Origin: Heyndrickxia acidicola
GTDB lineage: Bacteria > Bacillota > Bacilli > Bacillales > Bacillaceae_C
Length of the DNA: 64,000 nt
Direction of reading: 5' to 3'
NCBI RefSeq assembly: GCF_001636425.1
Contig: NZ_KV440953.1
Location: 2,707,441 to 2,771,440 of the forward strand
Positions 52,609 to 64,000 of the stretch are shown here, one piece after another. The position numbers were made by a program, and so were the translations under genes. Each line of letters begins with the position of its first letter. Position 1 is the first letter of the stretch. Below the pieces are notes generated by a model. That model saw nothing but the letters and a program-made list of their open reading frames with translations. It ran no database searches and was not told the origin of the DNA.

Positions 52609-54012
52609 ATGCAGCCAATCGAAAAGAAAAAGCTCGGAGTTTTAGGGCTTTCGATTTTAAGTATAAATACTATTCTAGGACTTAAAAATATACCTTTTGC
52701 CTCAACAATAGGTCCGTCGGCGATCAGCTACTGGGTGATAGCGGGACTGCTCTACTTCATTCCAATCAGCTTAATGGTAGCAGAATTATCTACTGCCTAC
52801 CCCGACCAGGGAGGCGTAAGTGCATGGGTAGAGCGAGCATTTGGCAAAAGGGCTAGCTTTTTGAGCAGCTGGTTTTACTGGGTTGCCAATTTCACTTATT
52901 ATCCATCCTTATTATTAGGGGTAACAGTGAATGTTGCTTACGCTTTAAACAGCCCTCAACTAATTCACAATACATGGGTCACTACCACCATCGCTGTTGT
53001 CATTTTCTGGGTCATTACTCTGCTCACACTCCGCGGTACAAAAATGGCCGAAAAACTAGCAGCTGTTGGTGCACCTATTGGTGTCATCGTGCCTGTCATC
53101 CTGATTTTCGGATTTGGTTTAGCGAGTATTCTATCAGGACATCACTCTGCAACACAATTTACCGCTAAATCTATAATGCCGAACAATCTGTCTCTGGATT
53201 CTATCATGTTTTTATCTACCTTGATGTTTGCATTCTCAGGAATGGAAATGCTCGGGACCATCGCAGAAGATGTAAGAAATCCGCAAAAAACATTTCCCAA
53301 AGCCATCTGGATTGCGAGCATTATTATTGCGGCCGCGTATATTCTTGGAACCATAGCATTCCAGTTTGTCATTAAAATTAATACAGATCAAACTGCAACG
53401 GCACTGTACCTTTTTGCTGATCAAATCACAAAAGAGTTTCAGCTTCCATTCAAGTTATCGCAAATCCTGGGAATATGCTTTGTTATTTCCATTATCGGTG
53501 CCCTGTCCTTTTTAATTTTAAATCCGAGTGTTATGTTTCATGAAAGCGGAAAGACCATTTTGCCGAGCGCCCTTAATAAAACCAATAAAGCAGGCATGCC
53601 TTCTTCCCTGATTATATGGCAGGCTGTAGGTGTCACCATTATACTGCTATTGACTGGTTTCGTTCCGACTATATCAAGTGCCATCAATATGCTTATACTA
53701 ATGGCTACACTCGCATTCTTTATTCCATATATCTTTCTAATCACAGCCTACATTAAGCTGAGGATGACAGACAAAACAACCTTTAGACCGTTTCATATAA
53801 AAAGCAATGCGATGGCGTATATCGTTGCAGGAGTTGGCTTGTTTTCAGTTATTGGCACGATTGCCCTAACTCTGATTCCTGCCCCGCATACAACGTTTTC
53901 CCAATATGCTCCTCTTGTTATCGGCCCTGTATTCTTTGCCATTTTAGGAGTTTGGTTTTACTTTGCCGGAACAAAAAACAAGAGCAAAGCAGTGTTAAAA
54001 AAAGCAAGCTAA
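52609..54012 (+). CDS. APC-family amino-acid permease
   Basis: A protein of 467 residues with 12 predicted membrane helices. Family features: LGLKNIPFASTIGPSAISYWVIAGLLYFIPISLMVAELSTAYPDQGGVSAWVERAFGKRASFLSSWFYWV at the N-terminus (the GPSAI/GG...W pattern of the glutamate:GABA antiporter group) and FAFSGMEMLGTIAEDVRNPQKTFPKAI in helix 6-7. Substrate probably an amino acid or amine; not deducible further. AGAAAGGG precedes the ATG. Confidence 0.85.
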   Translation: MQPIEKKKLGVLGLSILSINTILGLKNIPFASTIGPSAISYWVIAGLLYFIPISLMVAELSTAYPDQGGVSAWVERAFGKRASFLSSWFYWVANFTYYPSLLLGVTVNVAYALNSPQLIHNTWVTTTIAVVIFWVITLLTLRGTKMAEKLAAVGAPIGVIVPVILIFGFGLASILSGHHSATQFTAKSIMPNNLSLDSIMFLSTLMFAFSGMEMLGTIAEDVRNPQKTFPKAIWIASIIIAAAYILGTIAFQFVIKINTDQTATALYLFADQITKEFQLPFKLSQILGICFVISIIGALSFLILNPSVMFHESGKTILPSALNKTNKAGMPSSLIIWQAVGVTIILLLTGFVPTISSAINMLILMATLAFFIPYIFLITAYIKLRMTDKTTFRPFHIKSNAMAYIVAGVGLFSVIGTIALTLIPAPHTTFSQYAPLVIGPVFFAILGVWFYFAGTKNKSKAVLKKAS

Positions 54013-54017
54013 TATAC

Positions 54018-54140
54018 GAAAAGAACAAGCGCCTTGCTCAGCAGTGTACGGATTTCAGAGTCTTCGACTTAGATAAAGAAAACACAGCGAGGTCATTTGA
54101 TAGGCGCAGGAGCTAGACAGAGACTACATTGGTTAAATAA
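54018..54140. repeat. Palindromic repeat family A, copy 3
   Basis: GAAAAGAACAAGCGCCTTGC, TGTACGGATTTCAGAGTCTT and TAGGCGCAGGAGCTAGACAG, then GAGACTACATTGGTTAAATA. Internally deleted relative to the copy at 15281. Confidence 0.8.
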
Positions 54141-54151
54141 TTTATTTAATA

Positions 54152-54190
54152 AAAAAAGCGGTTATTACTTGGTAATAGCCGCTTTTTTTA
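54152..54190. terminator. Strong bidirectional terminator
   Basis: AAAAAAAGCGGTTATTAC pairs with GTAATAGCCGCTTTTTTT around a TTG loop (one bulge), just behind repeat copy 3. Confidence 0.85.
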
Positions 54191-54207
54191 TATTAGCTTT
54201 ATTACAT

Positions 54208-54262
54208 AACTATGTTGATAACTGCTCGTTTTTCAACTCACTTTTCAATAAAGAAAGGAACA
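54208..54262. repeat. Short dispersed repeat, family C
   Basis: AACTATGTTGATAACTGCTCG plus T run, matching 22464 and inverted 23391-23414. Confidence 0.5.
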
Positions 54263-54315
54263 GCGCTTTATATGAAGGGCTTTTTATTATCTATAAGACC
54301 CTGTTTTAAATGAAT

Positions 54316-55416
54316 TTAGCTGTATGCTTTCCCTTTTAATTTTTGATCCAGCTTTTCAAAGGCACTGCTCAATAATTCTTTTGGAATAGCAGCATACTGG
54401 TCTCCGATGCTGAGTTCAAAAGAACAAATCCCCTTCTCGCTCTCATTTAGATAGCTCGTAATACCAATTCCCGTTTCGTCATATACTTCCAGCAATAGAG
54501 GCTCAAGCTTGTTTTTAGTCATGTGAATATGCACGTGGAACATATTTGAAACAGGCACTTCCGGAAGAGTAGATACATGTGAGCATTGATTAAAGAGTAC
54601 AGCAAGCTCTTTCGCCTGTTGATAATATTCATCCATTTTATCCACTCTCTTATCAAAATAATAATCAGCACTGATAATGTAAGGGTAAAGACTAATTAAA
54701 TCCCCTCCATGGCGCCTTTTCCATACCTTCGATTTCTCTGTAAATTCCTTGGTGCCTGCAAGAATGGCACCCGCGATTCCTCCAATTCCTTTGTAAAAAG
54801 AGACATATACGCTATCAAAAAGGCTGCATACTTCAGCTGCTGTTTTTTGATAATACGGCAAAATTTCAAATAGCCTGGCTCCGTCTAAGTGCAGCATTAT
54901 CCCTTTATCCCGGCAATAAGCTGCTATCTTTTCTAATGTTTCATATTCAGGAAGCTGGCCGCCTATTTCCCTCTGCGGCAGCTCCAGCAATAGACAGGCA
55001 ATTTCCTCTTCCATACCCATAACATCTTCCAATTCTATCAGCCTTGTTTGATCGGCTAACAACACTGGCTGGATATGATGCAATTCCTTTAATCCGTCTT
55101 CCTCATGGATCTCCAAGTGACATAAAGGATGATAGGCTACCTTGTTAAGCTGTTTCTCATCACACCAAATTCTTAAAGCGATTTGCTGTGCCATCGTTCC
55201 GCTTGGAAAAAATACAGATGACTCCATACCAAGATAATCTGCAATTTTTTCCTGGAATTTCTCAATTAGCATTCCCTTTCCGTATACGTCACTTTCTATG
55301 TCTCCAGCAACATTACTAAAGGCATCCTTTAGTGTTTGAATATTCCTCTTGCCATTTCCGCCTATTGGATACTTAGCCTGCTTAAACTTTTCCAGTAAGA
55401 CATTTTGATTATTCAT
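54316..55416 (-). CDS. Threonine-aldolase-like PLP lyase
   Basis: A fold-type I PLP protein of 366 residues of the beta-eliminating lyase group: SSVFFPSGTMAQQIALRIW (substrate/cofactor site), MLHLDGARLFEILPYY (Asp for the pyridine nitrogen, and the His-Asp-Gly-Ala-Arg signature as LDGAR), and the Schiff-base Lys in SVYVSFYKGIGGIAGAILAG. Low-specificity L-threonine aldolases split threonine into glycine and acetaldehyde. The normal length is about 340-350. Monocistronic, facing a terminator. Confidence 0.85.
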   Translation of the reverse strand: MNNQNVLLEKFKQAKYPIGGNGKRNIQTLKDAFSNVAGDIESDVYGKGMLIEKFQEKIADYLGMESSVFFPSGTMAQQIALRIWCDEKQLNKVAYHPLCHLEIHEEDGLKELHHIQPVLLADQTRLIELEDVMGMEEEIACLLLELPQREIGGQLPEYETLEKIAAYCRDKGIMLHLDGARLFEILPYYQKTAAEVCSLFDSVYVSFYKGIGGIAGAILAGTKEFTEKSKVWKRRHGGDLISLYPYIISADYYFDKRVDKMDEYYQQAKELAVLFNQCSHVSTLPEVPVSNMFHVHIHMTKNKLEPLLLEVYDETGIGITSYLNESEKGICSFELSIGDQYAAIPKELLSSAFEKLDQKLKGKAYS

Positions 55417-55671
55417 GCCATCTTCTCCTCTTCCTCACACATTTATAGGAACATATCTTTAGTATAAAGTAAAAATTCCAAATAGACATAAAAATATGGG
55501 ACACTGCTTGAATGTAAGAGGCTCTATATATAGATATTTTAATATCTCAGTACAGCGGAGGAAAAATCCCCTTACCTTAGCCTATAAGAATTAGGGAAAG
55601 GAAGTGATTTATATGAAACAATTTCATGCCTGTACACGTAAATACAGCAATAACTGAGAGGGGAAAAGTAT

Positions 55672-55923
55672 ATAGTAAAGTTCTTTATTGCTATAGAGGT
55701 TGTAAGTATTATTATTTCTGGAATTTTTATTGGAGCTTGGATGAATGGGCAGCTGTAATGGGCTAATTTCCACTCTGAAACCAATAGCCATAGAAACTTC
55801 CGAACAAAAAAAACATTAATTTCTGTTTTAGTGGGAATCATTTCTTTAATTGCTGCCGGGCTAATATACTTTTTTGTAAAAACAAAAAAGGACCTAAAAT
55901 TTGAAGTACAAAACTTGAAGTAA
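55672..55923 (+). pseudogene. Small two-TM membrane protein gene, decayed
   Basis: From 55672 a frame reads as a coherent membrane protein: VKFFIAIEVVSIIISGIFIGAWMNGQL, a TAA stop at 55756-55758, then NFHSETNSHRNFRTKKTLISVLVGIISLIAAGLIYFFVKTKKD and a final TAA. GAGGGG lies 8 nt before codon ATA 55672, where ATG would be expected. So both a start-codon change and a nonsense codon are likely. Family unknown. A 14-codon frame with a good binding site (55614) precedes it and ends before it. Confidence 0.45.
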
Positions 55924-56119
55924 AAACAGCAAACTAAATAACATTTAAAAACACCGCTTTTCATTGAAAATGTGTTTTTAAATGTGATTAAATGGAACGT
56001 ACTTCTTCAACTCACGGGCCCAATCATTTAAGGATATTTCTTCACAATCTTTGTCTTACATCTAAAAAAGGAGCAGCCATAGCCCCTTCCAAAATCAATG
56101 CCAATTCTTATCAATTATA

Positions 56120-57079
56120 TTAAAACTCAAATTTCACAGGTCTTAAAAATAAATCCTTTAAAGTTTCTTTTGGATCATTATTGTTAAATATAATTTCATA
56201 TACCGCATTACAAATTGGAAGCTGAATGTCATAGTGTGTGGATAATTCTTTCAATGCCGTTACTGTTGAAACACCTTCTGCCAGTTTTTCAAACCTCTCT
56301 CCTTGAATAAATCCTTGCCCAAATTTTCTATTGTGACTATCTGAGAATAGTGTTGCTTCAAAGTCTCCTAAATGACTTAATCCATATACAGTTACATCAT
56401 TGCCACCCATTGCTCTGACTAAACGGGAAATCTCTCTTGTTCCCCTTGCCATAAGTGAACCTTTTAAACTGCTATTATTTAATCCATCTAACATTCCCGC
56501 GGCTATACCCATAACATTTTTAGCAGCAGCACCAATCTCATTTCCAATAAGGTCTTGTCCATAGTAAAACCTTATTAAATCACTATTCAACTCTTGCACA
56601 ATTTTTTTAGTTACTTCAATATTTTCGGAACCGATAACCATGCAATTAGGTATATCATTTACAAAATCCTGTACGTGTCCTGGTCCTACCCATACTGCGA
56701 TATTTGCGGTTTTTCCAATCTCTTCACCAAATACTTGGGAAAGTCTTTTCCCGCTGGAAGCTTCTAATCCTTTCATACATAAGATGAATGTTTTCCTTTG
56801 CATTTTGCTTAGTCTACTTAATTGTTTTGCAAATGAGCGCAATTCCTGAGCACTAATAGAAATGATAATCATTTCAGCATACGATATAGCCTTCTCTAAC
56901 GACATACTTAGCTCAATATCTTTTGATAAAGTTAAGTAATCATTTTTTCTAGTTTCTTGTAATCCAATAAAATTCCTTGAGTTTTCACGTCCCCATAACA
57001 TTACATTATGTCCAATCTTATTGGCATACCAAGCCAAAAAGGTTCCCCAACGCCCGCATCCTAAAACTGAAATATCCAT
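56120..57079 (-). CDS. gpsA: NAD(P)H-dependent glycerol-3-phosphate dehydrogenase
   Basis: A protein of 319 residues. The N-terminal Rossmann motif reads VLGCGRWGTFLAWYANKIGHNVMLWGRE (GxGxxG). Later GpsA blocks are present: the catalytic Lys region NEIGAAAKNVMGIAAGMLDGL, ARGTREISRLVRAMGG and GLSHLGDFEATLFSDSHNRKFGQGF. It reduces dihydroxyacetone phosphate to sn-glycerol 3-phosphate for lipid synthesis. The length is slightly below the usual 330-345, and VxEGVSTVTALKEL is conserved. It is likely a second paralogue, since the housekeeping gene usually sits near der/spoIVA. Confidence 0.85.
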   Translation of the reverse strand: MDISVLGCGRWGTFLAWYANKIGHNVMLWGRENSRNFIGLQETRKNDYLTLSKDIELSMSLEKAISYAEMIIISISAQELRSFAKQLSRLSKMQRKTFILCMKGLEASSGKRLSQVFGEEIGKTANIAVWVGPGHVQDFVNDIPNCMVIGSENIEVTKKIVQELNSDLIRFYYGQDLIGNEIGAAAKNVMGIAAGMLDGLNNSSLKGSLMARGTREISRLVRAMGGNDVTVYGLSHLGDFEATLFSDSHNRKFGQGFIQGERFEKLAEGVSTVTALKELSTHYDIQLPICNAVYEIIFNNNDPKETLKDLFLRPVKFEF

Positions 57080-57262
57080 TAATTCACCTCATCTTTTTGT
57101 TCCTACAGTTTCCATTCAAATTCACTTTGTTTCCCTTTGAAAAAGGATCCATTAATCGTTAATAATAGCTATGTTATATTCGACTTGCTTAATAAAATTT
57201 CCTCCCATTTAGTTACAAATCATATCTTTCTTATGCTACTAACATCACGTTTATTTAATAAT

Positions 57263-57297
57263 AAAAAATGCTGCCAATTAGGCAGCATTGAGATTTT
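57263..57297 (+). terminator. Hairpin terminator
   Basis: ATGCTGCC / GGCAGCAT stem around AATTA with A and T runs outside. Confidence 0.65.
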
Positions 57298-57313
57298 GTC
57301 CTTTAATAAAATC

Positions 57314-57450
57314 TTATAATCCAATGAGGTCCGTGTCTGGGGGGATATATACAAGTTGTCTGCCTATTTTTACAATTTGTCCTTTATGGTGAAATTCATG
57401 TGTGATGGTATGCGTAAAAAGCCATAATACGGTGAGTAAAAAACCTTTAT
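57314..57450 (-). pseudogene. DinB-family protein, C-terminal remnant
   Basis: About 44 codons on the minus strand: NKGFLLTVLWLFTHTITHEFHHKGQIVKIGRQLVYIPP plus a final DTDLIGL and TAA. The block HTxTHExHHKGQI...GRQLxYIPPDTD is the C-terminal signature of DinB/YfiT-like metal-binding four-helix proteins. The frame is blocked upstream by TGA and the first two thirds of the gene are missing. So this is a truncated leftover next to the tRNA array. Confidence 0.6.
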
Positions 57451-57456
57451 TTCAAT

Positions 57457-57501
57457 AAAAAAAGGGACATCTAATTCATTTGCAATTTGATGTCCCTTTT
57501 T
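57457..57501. terminator. Bidirectional hairpin
   Basis: AAAAAAGGGACATC pairs with GATGTCCCTTTTT around a 17-nt loop. Confidence 0.75.
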
Positions 57502-57566
57502 CATGCATTTTATAAACTTGTACTTGAAAACAGAACCCCTAAATTAAATAAGTCATTTTTCGGCAT

Positions 57567-57588
57567 AAAAAAAACACTTTAACAGTGT
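57567..57588 (-). terminator. Terminator of the rRNA-tRNA transcript
   Basis: On the minus strand ACACT-GTTAA-AGTGT is followed by eight T, about 40 nt after the last tRNA. Confidence 0.65.
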
Positions 57589-57627
57589 ATGAGGTTTGAA
57601 AATATAAAAGTAAAAAGAAAGAAAAAC

Positions 57628-57700
57628 GCGCCTTAGAGGATTCGAACCTCTGACCCACAGCTTAGAAGGCTGTTGCTCTATCCAGCTGAGCTAAAGGCGC
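57628..57700 (-). tRNA. tRNA-Arg (TCT)
   Basis: Cloverleaf with acceptor GCGCCTT/AAGGCGC; anticodon loop CTTCTAA. No encoded CCA. Last of 26 tRNAs of the operon. Confidence 0.93.
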
Positions 57701-57714
57701 ATCATAATAATCAG

Positions 57715-57789
57715 TGGCTCCGCAGGTAGGACTCGAACCTACGACCGATCGGTTAACAGCCGATAGCTCTACCACTGAGCTACTGCGGA
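57715..57789 (-). tRNA. tRNA-Asn (GTT)
   Basis: Anticodon loop CTGTTAA; acceptor TCCGCAG/CTGCGGA; CCA encoded. Confidence 0.95.
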
Positions 57790-57800
57790 AGAATAAAAAA

Positions 57801-57874
<74 letters not shown>

Positions 57875-57886
57875 ATAATGAAATTT

Positions 57887-57960
57887 TGGAGCGGGTGATG
57901 GGAATCGAACCCACGACAACAGCTTGGAAGGCTGTAGTTTTACCACTAAACTACACCCGC
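57887..57960 (-). tRNA. tRNA-Gly (TCC)
   Basis: Anticodon loop CTTCCAA; acceptor GCGGGTG; CCA encoded. Confidence 0.95.
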
Positions 57961-57971
57961 ATCATAAGCAC

Positions 57972-58045
<74 letters not shown>

Positions 58046-58052
58046 TTAAAAA

Positions 58053-58127
58053 TGGCTGGGCTAGCTGGATTCGAACCAACGAATGACGGAGTCAAAGTCC
58101 GTTGCCTTACCGCTTGGCTATAGCCCA
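58053..58127 (-). tRNA. tRNA-Gln (TTG)
   Basis: Anticodon loop CTTTGAC; acceptor TGGGCTA/TAGCCCA; CCA encoded. Confidence 0.95.
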
Positions 58128-58134
58128 ATTTGAA

Positions 58135-58211
58135 TGGGGCGGCTGATGGGAATCGAACCCACGAATGTCGGAACCACAATCCGATGCGTTAACCACTTCG
58201 CCACAGCCGCC
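58135..58211 (-). tRNA. tRNA-His (GTG)
   Basis: Anticodon loop TTGTGGT; the extra 5' G typical of tRNA-His pairs with the discriminator C. Confidence 0.94.
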
Positions 58212-58226
58212 ATAATAGGAACTTTA

Positions 58227-58297
58227 CAGGGGTAGTAGGAATCGAACCCACATCAAAGGTTTTGGAGACCTTCGTTTTACCATTAAACTATACCCCT
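58227..58297 (-). tRNA. tRNA-Trp (CCA)
   Basis: Anticodon loop CTCCAAA; acceptor AGGGGTA/TACCCCT, discriminator G; no encoded CCA. Confidence 0.95.
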
Positions 58298-58300
58298 AAA

Positions 58301-58384
58301 TGGTGGAGGGGGACGGATTCGAACCGCCGAACCCGAAGGAGCGGATTTACAGTCCGCCGCGTTTAGCCACTTCGCTACCCCTCC
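58301..58384 (-). tRNA. tRNA-Tyr (GTA)
   Basis: Anticodon loop CTGTAAA with a long variable arm; CCA encoded. Confidence 0.95.
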
Positions 58385-58419
58385 AAGATTTAAAATCAAA
58401 GGGTATATATTCTATTTAA

Positions 58420-58495
58420 TGGTGGCTCGGGACGGAATCGAACCGCCGACACAAGGATTTTCAGTCCTTTGCTCTACCGACTGAGCTACCGAGCC
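58420..58495 (-). tRNA. tRNA-Phe (GAA)
   Basis: Anticodon loop CTGAAAA; acceptor GGCTCGG/CCGAGCC; CCA encoded. Confidence 0.95.
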
Positions 58496-58510
58496 GTATT
58501 GATTTATAAA

Positions 58511-58587
58511 TGGCGGTCCGGACGGGACTCGAACCCGCGACCTCCTGCGTGACAGGCAGGCATTCTAACCAGCTGAACTACCGGACC
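58511..58587 (-). tRNA. tRNA-Asp (GTC)
   Basis: Anticodon loop CTGTCAC; acceptor GGTCCGG/CCGGACC; CCA encoded. Confidence 0.95.
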
Positions 58588-58592
58588 ATGTA

Positions 58593-58666
<74 letters not shown>

Positions 58667-58698
58667 ACGATAATATAAACATTATGCATTTTTTAATA

Positions 58699-58791
58699 TG
58701 GCGGAGGAAGAGGGATTCGAACCCCCGCGCGGTGTAACCCGCCTGTCGGTTTTCAAGACCGATCCCTTCAGCCAGACTTGGGTATTCCTCC
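58699..58791 (-). tRNA. tRNA-Ser (TGA)
   Basis: Anticodon loop CTTGAAA, long variable arm, acceptor GGAGGAA; CCA encoded. The only tRNA-Ser here. Confidence 0.95.
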
Positions 58792-58831
58792 ATATTAATT
58801 GGTTTAAATCAGGACTAACCTGAATTTTATA

Positions 58832-58907
58832 TGGTGGAGGATGACGGGTTCGAACCGCCGACCCCCTGCTTGTAAGGCAGGTGCTCTCCCAGCTGAGCTA
58901 ATCCTCC
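58832..58907 (-). tRNA. tRNA-Val (TAC), copy 1
   Basis: Anticodon loop CTTACAA; CCA encoded. Identical over its length to the copy at 60022. Confidence 0.95.
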
Positions 58908-58914
58908 ATATAAA

Positions 58915-58988
58915 TGGACCCTGTAGGACTCGAACCTACGACCGGACGGTTATGAGCCGTCTGCTCTAACCAACTGAGCTAAGGGTCC
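58915..58988 (-). tRNA. tRNA-Ile2 (CAT, lysidine type)
   Basis: CAT anticodon, but the body (GGACCCT acceptor, AGACGGCTCATAACCGTC arm) is that of the minor tRNA-Ile, whose C34 is changed to lysidine by TilS. The elongator Met copy is the next one. Confidence 0.82.
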
Positions 58989-59044
58989 AGTATCGCTATT
59001 ATTGAAAGGATGGACCTTTCTAATAAAAGAATCAATACACTTTA

Positions 59045-59118
59045 TAGCGGCGGAGGGGATCGAACCCCCGACCTCACGGGTATGAACCGTACGCTCTAGC
59101 CAGCTGAGCTACACCGCC
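59045..59118 (-). tRNA. Elongator tRNA-Met (CAT)
   Basis: Anticodon arm GTACGGTTCATACCCGTGA; acceptor GGCGGTG with a G-U first pair; no encoded CCA. Confidence 0.88.
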
Positions 59119-59133
59119 ATATTTCATTATAAA

Positions 59134-59206
59134 TGGAGCCTAGCGGGATCGAACCGCTGACCTCCTGCGTGCAAAGCAGGCGCTCTCCCAGCTGAGCTAA
59201 GGCCCC
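59134..59206 (-). tRNA. tRNA-Ala (TGC)
   Basis: Anticodon loop TTTGCAC; acceptor GGGGCCT with the G3-type wobble region; no encoded CCA. Confidence 0.94.
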
Positions 59207-59213
59207 ATATTAG

Positions 59214-59290
59214 TGGTCGGGAAGACAGGATTCGAACCTGCGACCCCATGGTCCCAAACCATGTGCTCTACCAAGCTGAGCTACTTCCCG
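59214..59290 (-). tRNA. tRNA-Pro (TGG)
   Basis: Anticodon loop TTTGGGA; acceptor CGGGAAG; CCA encoded. Confidence 0.95.
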
Positions 59291-59295
59291 TAAAA

Positions 59296-59372
59296 TGGCG
59301 CGCCCGAGAGGAGTCGAACCCCTAACCTTTTGATCCGTAGTCAAACGCTCTATCCAATTGAGCTACGGGCGC
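59296..59372 (-). tRNA. tRNA-Arg (ACG)
   Basis: Anticodon loop CTACGGA; the A34 is normally edited to inosine; CCA encoded. Confidence 0.95.
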
Positions 59373-59410
59373 TTAATGAAAAGTTATTTTGCTGCCGCAA
59401 AAAACTTTGG

Positions 59411-59496
59411 TGCCGAGGACCGGAATCGAACCGGTACGGTAGTCACCTACCGCAGGATTTTAAGTCCTGTGCGTCTGCCAGTTCCGCCACCCCGGC
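59411..59496 (-). tRNA. tRNA-Leu (TAA)
   Basis: Anticodon loop CTTAAAA, long variable arm; no encoded CCA. Confidence 0.95.
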
Positions 59497-59505
59497 AAGG
59501 GTGTT

Positions 59506-59580
59506 TGGAGCGGAAGACGGGATTCGAACCCGCGACCCCCACCTTGGCAAGGTGGTGTTCTACCACTGAACTACTTCCGC
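59506..59580 (-). tRNA. tRNA-Gly (GCC)
   Basis: Anticodon loop TTGCCAA; acceptor GCGGAAG; CCA encoded. Confidence 0.95.
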
Positions 59581-59595
59581 AAAATTTCAAATAAA

Positions 59596-59677
59596 TGCGG
59601 GTGAAGGGAGTCGAACCCCCACGCCTTGCGGCGCCAGATCCTAAGTCTGGTGCGTCTGCCAATTCCGCCACACCCGC
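59596..59677 (-). tRNA. tRNA-Leu (TAG)
   Basis: Anticodon loop CTTAGGA, long variable arm; no encoded CCA. Confidence 0.95.
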
Positions 59678-59686
59678 ATATTTAAA

Positions 59687-59762
59687 TGGTGAGCCATGAA
59701 GGACTCGAACCTTCGACCCTCTGATTAAAAGTCAGATGCTCTACCGACTGAGCTAATGGCTC
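59687..59762 (-). tRNA. tRNA-Lys (TTT)
   Basis: Anticodon loop CTTTTAA; acceptor GAGCCAT/ATGGCTC; CCA encoded. A fragment of its 5' half recurs at 59895. Confidence 0.95.
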
Positions 59763-59894
59763 AAACAATGAATACCTTGATTTATAGTATACAGCCTAAA
59801 CCTTGTGGCATCTACGACGTCACAATCTCAGGATGTCTTGCAAGATGCAGCTCGATTGGTACGCTGATGATAATTCAGTGAAGATTATTCATCG

Positions 59895-59920
59895 TGCTCT
59901 ACCGACTGAGCTAATGGCTC
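59895..59920 (-). pseudogene. tRNA-Lys 5' fragment
   Basis: A 26-bp perfect copy of the acceptor 5' strand and D arm of the tRNA-Lys at 59687, inside a 177-bp spacer (59763-59939) that is unusually long for this array. The rest of the spacer has no recognisable gene. Confidence 0.8.
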
Positions 59921-59939
59921 GTACTAATTTCCATAAAAG

Positions 59940-60015
<76 letters not shown>

Positions 60016-60021
60016 TAATAA

Positions 60022-60097
60022 TGGTGGAGGATGACGGGTTCGAACCGCCGACCCCCTGCTTGTAAGGCAGGTGCTCTCCCAGCTGAGCTAATCCTCC
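60022..60097 (-). tRNA. tRNA-Val (TAC), copy 2
   Basis: Identical to the tRNA at 58832-58907; a target for recombination within the array. Confidence 0.95.
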
Positions 60098-60100
60098 ATA

Positions 60101-60175
60101 TGGTGACCCGTACGGGATTCGAACCCGTGTTACCGCCGTGAAAGGGCGGTGTCTTAACCGCTTGACCAACGGGCC
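60101..60175 (-). tRNA. tRNA-Glu (TTC)
   Basis: Anticodon loop CTTTCAC; acceptor GGCCCGT; CCA encoded. First tRNA after the 5S gene. Confidence 0.95.
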
Positions 60176-60214
60176 AACTTTTTAATGTTGACTGCATTAT
60201 CTAAAATAATGACA

Positions 60215-60331
<117 letters not shown>

Positions 60332-60407
60332 CCGTATTTAATTAAGGATTGCTCCTTCAAAACTAGATATGAGAAACCAAGCATAACCTTGAATCGTTTT
60401 ATTTATT

Positions 60408-64000
<3,593 letters not shown>

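Noticed and set aside
55572..55964. Minus-strand frame of 130 codons
   Set aside because: It is the shadow of the decayed two-TM gene on the plus strand, Cys/Phe-rich and without a binding site.

Overview
The window looks like a chromosomal segment of a low-G+C Gram-positive endospore former of the family Bacillaceae. Evidence: GGAGG-type ribosome binding sites with frequent GTG and TTG starts, a 16S-23S-5S-tRNA operon whose long tRNA array resembles the B. subtilis trnB and trnD arrays, a SpoIISA/SpoIISB toxin-antitoxin locus, a des-desK-desR cold-sensing locus and an NERD-domain gene of typical Bacillus form. The species cannot be named from sequence alone.

Layout. 1-9 kb: the 3' end of an SH3-domain secreted protein, an eroded gene, a solitary coproporphyrinogen/protoporphyrinogen oxidase, an NERD gene broken by one amber codon and flanked by a frameshifted IS256-type element, a 21-bp direct-repeat array, a DUF2500 protein, the SpoIIS locus and an L,D-transpeptidase. 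9-15 kb: a tight six-gene sugar-acid operon (isomerase, KDG kinase, MFS permease, HxlA, HxlB, KDPG aldolase) behind a LacI-type regulator with visible operators, promoter and cre box. 15-34 kb: an FAD-linked oxidase, an acyl-CoA thioesterase, a flavodoxin-like protein, a drug-efflux pair with a MarR regulator, a rhodanese, DUF202, desKR, des, an MscS channel, a LysR regulator divergent from an aldehyde dehydrogenase, and many small hypotheticals. 34-49 kb: a nearly complete reductive pyrimidine-degradation locus: PreT/PreA reduce uracil or thymine, dihydropyrimidinase (HydA) and a carbamoyl-amidase open and trim the ring, a class III transaminase and a semialdehyde dehydrogenase dispose of beta-alanine-type products, and alanine dehydrogenase can recycle the amino group. 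It also holds an NCS1 permease, a PucR-type regulator and an atypical HPr-like protein. 49-57 kb: a two-TM membrane protein, a C45-type acyltransferase, a stress protein, an amino-acid permease, a threonine-aldolase-like enzyme and a GpsA-like dehydrogenase. 57.6-64 kb: an rRNA operon on the minus strand (16S partial, 23S, 5S) followed by 26 tRNA genes.

Intergenic DNA is rich in structure. There are three dispersed repeat families: a MITE-like element with terminal inverted repeats, a 100-150 bp Bacillus-type palindromic repeat with one tandem pair, and a short hairpin family with a cloverleaf-like member. There is also a four-unit 52-bp tandem array of perfect hairpins, a candidate 100-nt small RNA with its own promoter and terminator, and several decayed genes.

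The most interesting leads are the enlarged SpoIIS locus with a possible third component, the HPr paralogue in the pyrimidine cluster, the HxlAB pair inside a KDG/KDPG operon, and the undescribed repeat and RNA elements.
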